A stretch of DNA of 64,000 nt from Punica granatum. Lineage: Eukaryota > Streptophyta > Magnoliopsida > Myrtales > Lythraceae. The first letter of the stretch is position 1. Every line of letters starts with the position of its first letter. The position numbers were made by a program, and so were the translations under genes. Under the pieces are notes generated by a model. The model was given only the letters and a program-made list of their open reading frames with translations. It did no database searches and had not been told where the DNA came from. The stretch lies in the NCBI RefSeq assembly GCF_007655135.1, contig NC_045127.1:13835001-13899000 (forward strand), in the 5' to 3' direction. Below are positions 58,960 to 64,000 of the stretch, piece by piece.

Positions 58960-59914
58960 TGTAACATACCGAATTTCTTCTATATTATGGTTTATTTGCA
59001 TTTGCAATATTTGCATTTTAAATGTGTTTTTGGACTCGTAAAAAGTTTATTACAAATATCAATTAGGATTTAATTTGGAATTTTTTTATGATTTTTACAT
59101 GCTAACGTTCAAATTATCTTTACATGTGTCCTGTTCTCCTTGAACTTACTCATCCCAACTCTAATTGGCGATGTTTCCCCACCGCCTCTTACTCATCTCT
59201 TTTAAACTGTCGTGTTCAAACCTTCTTGGCTATTTGCATTTTCACAACCAAAACCATAACAGGAGAGACCTTCGGAGGCCAATTGAAAAAAAAAATTGTT
59301 AAAAAATTCTAGAAATAGAAATCGTTCAGTTTAGATATCAAGGTGAGTAACATATTCTTAAACTAGTATTTTTACTATCCTTAATTGATATTTTTGTAAC
59401 TGTATTGTCATGGGCATGTCATTATCATGGATCATGCATAATTTTTAGATGATCGATTACGATATTTGAAAATAAGTAGTGAGGTTTTGAGATGTGAACT
59501 GAGATTGATGGAAATTGGTGTGTCCCGTGGCGCCCTAATCCAGTCGTAAGCTGAGTAGTAAAAAAGGACTGCCTAGAGCAGAGAGACTGTCAATGTGAAG
59601 TCGCTACTACGGTCGGGAGCTGGGAAGGGGCATAAGGATGATATGAGTTCTGGAGGTGTCAACGACATTTAATGATATTGTTGAACTCGTACTATGATCT
59701 GGCTAGTTTAAGTTGTAGTTATTCATTGGGTGTCAAGCTCACCCCTCAAAATATATTCTTAGTTTTTTTAAGGTTAGAATGACAGTGAAACTGTGGCATA
59801 TTTCAAAATTTTGATTTGTACAATTGATATTATAATTTTAGGAATATTCTTTATTTTTATAGAAATTCATTTATTGCTATTGACCTTTATTGCGTAAAAC
59901 TTTTGGATTTTACT
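58960..59914 (+). repeat. array LTR C
   Basis: It starts TGTAACATACCGAATTTC and ends near TTTTGGATTTTAC. A decayed primer-site-like GGAATATTTAGAGTC follows, so a further internal domain may once have continued to the right. Confidence 0.78.
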
Positions 59915-60535
59915 GGAATATTTAGAGTCTTCTGCCAATATATATGGGTGAGCCATAATAAGACGATACGCTGTACGAGAATCATGGATAATTTTCTTGG
60001 GCATTATCGAGTTACTTTCTAGGAGTCTCTAGGATTCGTAGAGTTAAAGAGTAGTAAGAAATGAAAGGATGGTGAGACTCTTCTTGGGCTGAGTCCTATA
60101 ATGGACCTGGAAAATACGAGTGTGACTTTGAGCGTGCAAACTTTGATTTATCGATCTAACAGAATCTCCTTGCTTTGTCCTTTTTCTTGGGACAGTTTGA
60201 GGGTTTTACTACGTACATCGCGGTGTTCTTCTTCTCTCTTATCAATCTAAATTCCTTGAATTGACACTCTTCCAAAAAAATTAAAATGAAGCAGTGTTTG
60301 TGACGAATAGAGATTTTCAACCTCATTTTTTAAGTTGATTTTTTAATCTTTTGAACTTCAGCTTGCTGCTAATTCGTAGCTGGTTATGTGAAGTTTACCG
60401 CAGCATTTGGTACTCTGCGGGGAGAGAACCGAGCCCTCTAATTTGCTTTGAGTGTAGTATTGGGGAAGCATTTTTGTTCAAAAATATCTAGATCGATTCG
60501 ATAAATTCCTATTTAGCTAGCAAATATGCTTTATG
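59915..60535. other. unassigned spacer
   Basis: No gene, RNA or boundary was recognised. The segment after LTR C could be residual internal sequence of the array's parent, but no retroviral motif is visible. Confidence 0.4.
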
Positions 60536-60747
60536 TTTTTTTTTTAATTTTAATTTTTGATAATGAGAAGATTATTTTTCCCGAACCCATGAACACCCCA
60601 CAAGCCCATCGATTCAAGTAAGTTCTTGAAGTACATTTGTGGGTAGCCTCGCTAAGGGCTACGCGCCCAATGGGGGATTCAAACCTATGACCTTATGACA
60701 TACTCATAAAGCGTATGCACGTCTTAACCATTTGCGCTAACCCTTAG
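60536..60747 (-). mobile_element. tRNA-derived SINE, well preserved
   Basis: On the minus strand the head reads CTAAGGGTTAGCGCAAATGG (A box at plus 60728-60740) and is followed by GGTTTGAATCCCCC (B box at plus 60675-60685). A tRNA-unrelated body and an A-rich tail follow (plus-strand T-rich run at 60536-60550). Both pol III boxes are close to tRNA consensus, but the sequence cannot fold into a full tRNA. The target duplication was not resolved. Confidence 0.82.
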
Positions 60748-61131
60748 AGATTAATAATGCATTACGTTGTTGAAGGTAAAAAAGTAGAAATTTGAAACGT
60801 TTCGTAAATTTAACTCGATAATATGTAATTTATATGAATCGCATTTTTAATGCAGCGTCCGGACGGAGTTGCACTGGCATGCAAAGTCGGTTTGTGAACC
60901 CCTTATCCTTTTTTTTTTGGGACAATTGTAATCAAACTAAAAATGCAATATCTGTTGATTTATTATTAAGAAAGAAAATCTGAATTTTCAAATCAATATA
61001 GGTTGATTTCAATGCTTGCGCTCTTTAAGTAAGTTCTTGGGGTTGAGTATTATGAGTGGAGGAAATCCACGCTGTGAGAGCTTTACCGCTTAGTTGGCCG
61101 ACCCAACTCGAACTTAATTAGTCATGACTAT
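60748..61131. other. intergenic DNA, nothing recognised
   Basis: AT-rich, with no supported frame or element boundary. Confidence 0.45.
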
Positions 61132-61139
61132 ACCACAGT

Positions 61140-61475
61140 TAGTGGTGTGCACGGATACCAGATATACCTGAAACCGATCGAAACCTACCCATTAGAGTAG
61201 GATCCGGATAGCTCATATTGATCATGGGGTAGGGTCCGTGTATTAAAATAGGTAATCGATGAAAAACGTTTTTCGGTTCTTGCATATAAGGTACCTAGAA
61301 TTGGAACCGGAGCCGGTATCTAGACCCGAATAATAATTTTCTTCATTATATATATATATATACATATAGTTATATTCAAATTCCTATATTTAAAAAATAT
61401 GGTCACTAATTTAATAACAAATTTAAATCTATGTCGACATTTTATTTTGCGTGATTACTGATTATGAATAAGACA
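61140..61475. mobile_element. left half of a hAT element, interrupted by the LINE
   Basis: It starts TAGTGGTGTGCACGGATA and parallels 39838-40215 (GTGCACGG, GGAACC/GAAACC.TACCC, GGTCCGTGT, GGTACC, GCGTGATTACTGATTATG). Colinearity stops at about 61475, where the LINE 5' end begins. The right half would lie beyond the window. Confidence 0.65.
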
Positions 61476-61815
61476 TTTTCCCGCGTCGCCGCCCCCCCCC
61501 CCCTCCTCTGCCTTCGCCTCTGGGTCGCCTCCGCTTTTGGGTCACCTCCGCCTCCGTCTTCGCCCCTGGAAACCCTAGCCTCCCCCCCGCCGCGCCTCCT
61601 TCCCCTCCTCCTCATCCGTGCCGCCGCCGCCCCCTCCCCTGGGCCAAGCACCCCCTCTCTCCTCTGCCTCCGCTCCTTTCCCCGCGCCTCCTCCCCCTCC
61701 TCCTCCTCCTTCTCTGCTGGCTCTGCTACTGTTGCACACCTCAATAGAATGAAGTAAGGGTATTTGAGAGTTTCCGGCGTTGCTTGGGCAGCGGAGCAGC
61801 CGTATTAGCTGAGAA
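61476..61815 (+). other. LINE 5' leader, C- and CT-rich
   Basis: It begins around TCGCCGCC with a run of about 13 C, then repeated CCTCCGCCTCC-type text. LINE 5' leaders usually hold the internal promoter. The frames here (61464-61757 plus, 61442-61744 minus) are compositional. Confidence 0.6.
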
Positions 61816-63047
61816 ATGTCGAACCCAGCCCCTCAATCGTCGATGATCTCTGTCAATCCAGATCCGACTTCAATTTCAGGTGAGAAATAGACTCCTAAGG
61901 GCCCTCTCAACTGGAAGAAAGTCTTCCCGAAAGTAAATCAAAATCTTGAATATTTTGAAGGCGTTGAGCATAGCAATGTGAAGCCTCCTTCGGAGTTTCT
62001 ACAGTTTGGTGTTGATCAATGGTGTTTTACACTAATTGGAAGATTTTTGGGCAAAGCCCCTGACTTTGGAAAGGTTGCCTCGGTGGTCAATGGTTTATGG
62101 GGAAAACACGGGAGGGTGACAGTGAGTACACTGGGAGATTTGTTCATCTTCCAGTTCCCGTCTGAAGCAGTAATGTCTTGGGTTCTGGAGACGGGACCAT
62201 GGCATGTAGAGAGAAAGTTCTTAATTTTGCAGAAATGGAGCCCTCATTTCACTAAGGAGGAACTAAACTTGAGGAAGATGCCAATCTGGGTTCAATTGCG
62301 GAAAATTCCTCTGCAGTACTTCCATCCCAAGGGCATTAGCTACCTAGCGAGTGCCATTGGTAAGCCTCTTTTCATGGACAGAGCTACTGCTCTCCGATCA
62401 AGGTTGGAATATGCAAAGGTATGTATTGAATTGGATGTTGATAAGGAAATCCCGGAGTTTCTGAATGTTGATTTGGGTAATAATCGCTCAGTAGAAGTTC
62501 TAGTGGACATTCCTTGGTTGCCAGACAAATGTGACCACTGCAAGGTCTTTGGTCATCGATGCAATAGCTTAGCGGAGGTGCCACCAGTAGCTGAGATGAC
62601 TCCAAACGTTCAGCCTGCTGAGGAGAACTGTCCTACTATAGAAGCTACATCCCCTGCCAGCCCAACTACTGTGGAGGAGACTCGGGCTGCTGAGACGACG
62701 TCTCGACCTGCTGGCAAGGCCCGACGTAGATGTATCGCTATTGAGAAAGCTTCCCTTGCTGTGGTCACAACTCTCACTGACTAGATGAGTTCCTGGGAGA
62801 CTTGATTAGTGAAAAGGGAAAGGTTCCTTTATCGTTTGAACTAGGCGAGGACGAGGAAGGCCGTAATGGGGTCACCAGCTCTGATGATGACTGGGAAATT
62901 GCTACAAAAGTGAAAGAGGCTTGGCCGGGGGCACAGCGGCAACCTAGAAGTGCATCGAAAGGAGTAGTCCAGGCAGTCCTGAAAGTGCAAGGATCAAGGA
63001 AGTCAAGGTTGGGTAAGGGTGGTAAACCTCCCAAACGAACCCAATGA
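61816..63047 (+). pseudogene. LINE ORF1 (DUF4283/zinc-knuckle gag-like), two lesions
   Basis: The frame starts ATG at 61816 (MSNPAPQSS). After codon 24 an in-frame TAG (61888-61890) interrupts it, then it runs open to 62784. The DUF4283-like part spans about 61990-62440 (WCFTLIGRFLGKAP, VLETGPWHVERKFLILQKW, MPIWVQLRKIPLQYF). It is followed by a zinc-knuckle-like DIPWLPDKCDHCKVFGHRC whose last Cys is misplaced for CX2CX4HX4C. Near 62775 the frame must shift to continue as LDEFLGDLISEKGKV down to TGA at 63045-63047. The product would bind LINE RNA in an RNP. The two lesions make this copy unlikely to make full ORF1. Confidence 0.85.
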
Positions 63048-64000
63048 TTATAGCCTCGTGGAACGTTAGAGGGCTAAATGACCCTCTTAAACAGAAAATG
63101 GTTTATAAGTTTGCTCAGGACAATGACTTGGGGATTTTTGCTATCATTGAAACTCGGGTGAAGGAGGTGAACTGTAAAAAAATTGCAGATGGATGGAAAG
63201 GTGAGTATATGTTTGAGAATTATCAGTTTGCCGGAAATGGTAGGTTGTGGTTAATGGTGCGAGAGGATTTGCAAGTTCAAATGCTAAGCAAGTCTGCTCA
63301 ATTTATTCATCTTCTGCTCAATGTGCCTAAAGGAGTTGGCTGGATTGCGGTAACTTTTGTCTATGCTTCAAATGATATGATGGAGAGAAGATTGTTATGG
63401 CATGATCTGCAGGTCGTCGCCGGAAGCATGAGTCACAGTTGGGTGTTGTTAGGAGATTTCAATGCTGTAAAGGATATAAAAGAGGTCAAAGCAGATGGGA
63501 GGGAAACTGCCATGGATCAAAGCATGCGGGATTTTGCGGACTTCATGAATTCAGCCGAACTCACTGATCATACCTCCATTGGATGCTACTATACGTGGAG
63601 CAACAAGAGACAAGAGGGTTTCCAAGCAAGGAAGATTGATAGAGTCTTGGTTAATGGAAAGTGGCTTCAAGGGCAAATAGCCTCCACCGTTGAATTCCTC
63701 CCTCCCGGTATCTCTGACCATTGCCCAACTATGTTGAAATTTGGTGATAAGGAGAGTGCTGGCCCTAAGCCATTCAAATTCTTTCATTTCTGGACTGAAC
63801 ATCCAGAGTATATGGCACTAGTCAGGCGAGTCTGGACAGAGGCTCAGGAAGGTACTCCAATGGAAGTGCTTTACAAAAAGCTGAGGAGCCTCAAGATGCA
63901 TCTAAAGGATTTCAACAGAATTGAATTTGGGAATGTACATACACGGATAAACGATTTGCAGTTTGAGCTCGCCCAGGTTCAAGCTACGTTGCTGGATAGT
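63044..64000 (+). CDS. LINE ORF2, AP-endonuclease domain, partial at the window edge
   Basis: ATG at 63044 overlaps the ORF1 stop as ATGA, and 319 codons are open to the last base with no stop. The frame starts MIIASWNVRGLNDPLKQ, the first motif of L1 endonucleases. It continues with the acidic AIIETRVKE motif, VLLGDFNAVKD, YYTWSNKR, KIDRVLVN and PGISDHCP, that is the N, E, D/N and D/H positions of the exonuclease-endonuclease-phosphatase fold, all present. After about residue 230 comes the helical linker (KPFKFFHFWTEHPEY) leading to reverse transcriptase, which lies beyond the window. It nicks target DNA to prime reverse transcription. The intact frame contrasts with the damaged ORF1. Confidence 0.92.
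   Translation, partial: MIIASWNVRGLNDPLKQKMVYKFAQDNDLGIFAIIETRVKEVNCKKIADGWKGEYMFENYQFAGNGRLWLMVREDLQVQMLSKSAQFIHLLLNVPKGVGWIAVTFVYASNDMMERRLLWHDLQVVAGSMSHSWVLLGDFNAVKDIKEVKADGRETAMDQSMRDFADFMNSAELTDHTSIGCYYTWSNKRQEGFQARKIDRVLVNGKWLQGQIASTVEFLPPGISDHCPTMLKFGDKESAGPKPFKFFHFWTEHPEYMALVRRVWTEAQEGTPMEVLYKKLRSLKMHLKDFNRIEFGNVHTRINDLQFELAQVQATLLDS

Larger units (their letters stand above)
56852..59914 (+). mobile_element. tandem LTR-internal-LTR-internal-LTR array, Ty3/gypsy-derived
   Basis: Three LTR copies of about 950 bases are separated by two internal segments of only 106 and 104 bases. Each internal segment has an iMet-type primer site (TGGCATTAGAGCC or TGGTATTAGAGCC), then about 55 bases, then the last codons of pol (AATTTCGGGGACGAAATTCT, encoding NFGDEI), a stop and a polypurine tract. 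The NFGDEI ending plus a TGTAACATACCGAATTTC LTR start is typical of Tekay/Del-type chromoviruses. The unit is therefore TRIM-like in size but a clear deletion derivative of a gypsy element, and has been multiplied in tandem. Confidence 0.82.
61476..64000 (+). mobile_element. L1-type LINE, 5' complete, running off the window
   Basis: A C-rich 5' leader (61476-61815) is followed by ORF1 with a DUF4283-like domain and zinc knuckle, then ORF2 with an endonuclease, overlapping as ATGA. This is the plant L1 layout. The insertion lies inside a hAT copy. The 3' end, poly(A) and target duplication are outside the window. Confidence 0.85.

Noticed and set aside
60675..60740. tRNA gene on the minus strand
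   Set aside because: A and B boxes are tRNA-like, but the sequence between and after them cannot form a cloverleaf, and an A-rich tail follows. It is a SINE.
61442..61757. Proline/arginine-rich frames on both strands
   Set aside because: Products of the CT-rich LINE leader. Composition explains both frames.

Overview
This window is gene-poor plant DNA, almost certainly from a eudicot. I found no intact host gene, and nearly everything that can be recognised is transposable element sequence. The plant assignment rests on Ty1/copia and Ty3/gypsy (Ogre/Tat-like and Tekay-like) retrotransposons, an L1-type LINE with a DUF4283-type ORF1, tRNA-derived SINEs, Tourist, hAT and Mutator-like elements, and a TTTAGGG-like repeat patch. 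The DUF7745-like ORF1 recalls, from memory only, a family I associate with pomegranate and other Myrtales. I treat that as a weak hint.

Layout. 1-4057: pieces of very large Ogre/Tat-type LTRs in both orientations. 4058-12628: AT-rich intergenic DNA with SINE-like copies, a 478-bp Mutator-like MITE with a perfect 9-bp target site duplication, and a foldback element enclosing degenerate telomere-like repeats. 12629-30966: one complete 18.3-kb LTR retrotransposon on the minus strand, with LTRs of about 5.5 kb, TSD GTGAC, an Arg-tRNA-type primer binding site, a polypurine tract, a decayed DUF7745-like ORF1, no gag-pol, and tandem repeats next to the 3' LTR. 31131-35190: a roughly 2-kb tandem duplication, each copy carrying the same Mutator-like element with long TIRs. 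35191-41102: AT-rich DNA with Tourist, SINE and hAT elements. 41103-43436: a solo LTR.

45158-53800: a minus-strand copia element, truncated inside its reverse transcriptase by an LTR fragment. A solo Ogre/Tat LTR (47088-52041, TSD GATAT) splits it, and that LTR itself carries a MULE-MITE (9-bp TSD) and a 1.8-kb hAT element (8-bp TSD). One junction was later tandemly duplicated as a 260-bp unit. 53930-56851: further Ogre/Tat LTR pieces, one still attached to a primer binding site. 56852-59914: an unusual LTR-internal-LTR-internal-LTR array in which the internal domain has shrunk to about 105 bp (primer site, last pol codons, polypurine tract). 60536-60747: a clear tRNA-derived SINE. 61140-64000: a hAT fragment interrupted by a 5'-complete L1-type LINE whose ORF2 endonuclease frame is open to the window edge.

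The boundary calls with target site duplications are the strongest part of this annotation. Family names rest on hallmark motifs read by eye. No percentage identities were computed except one hand count, which is stated as such.
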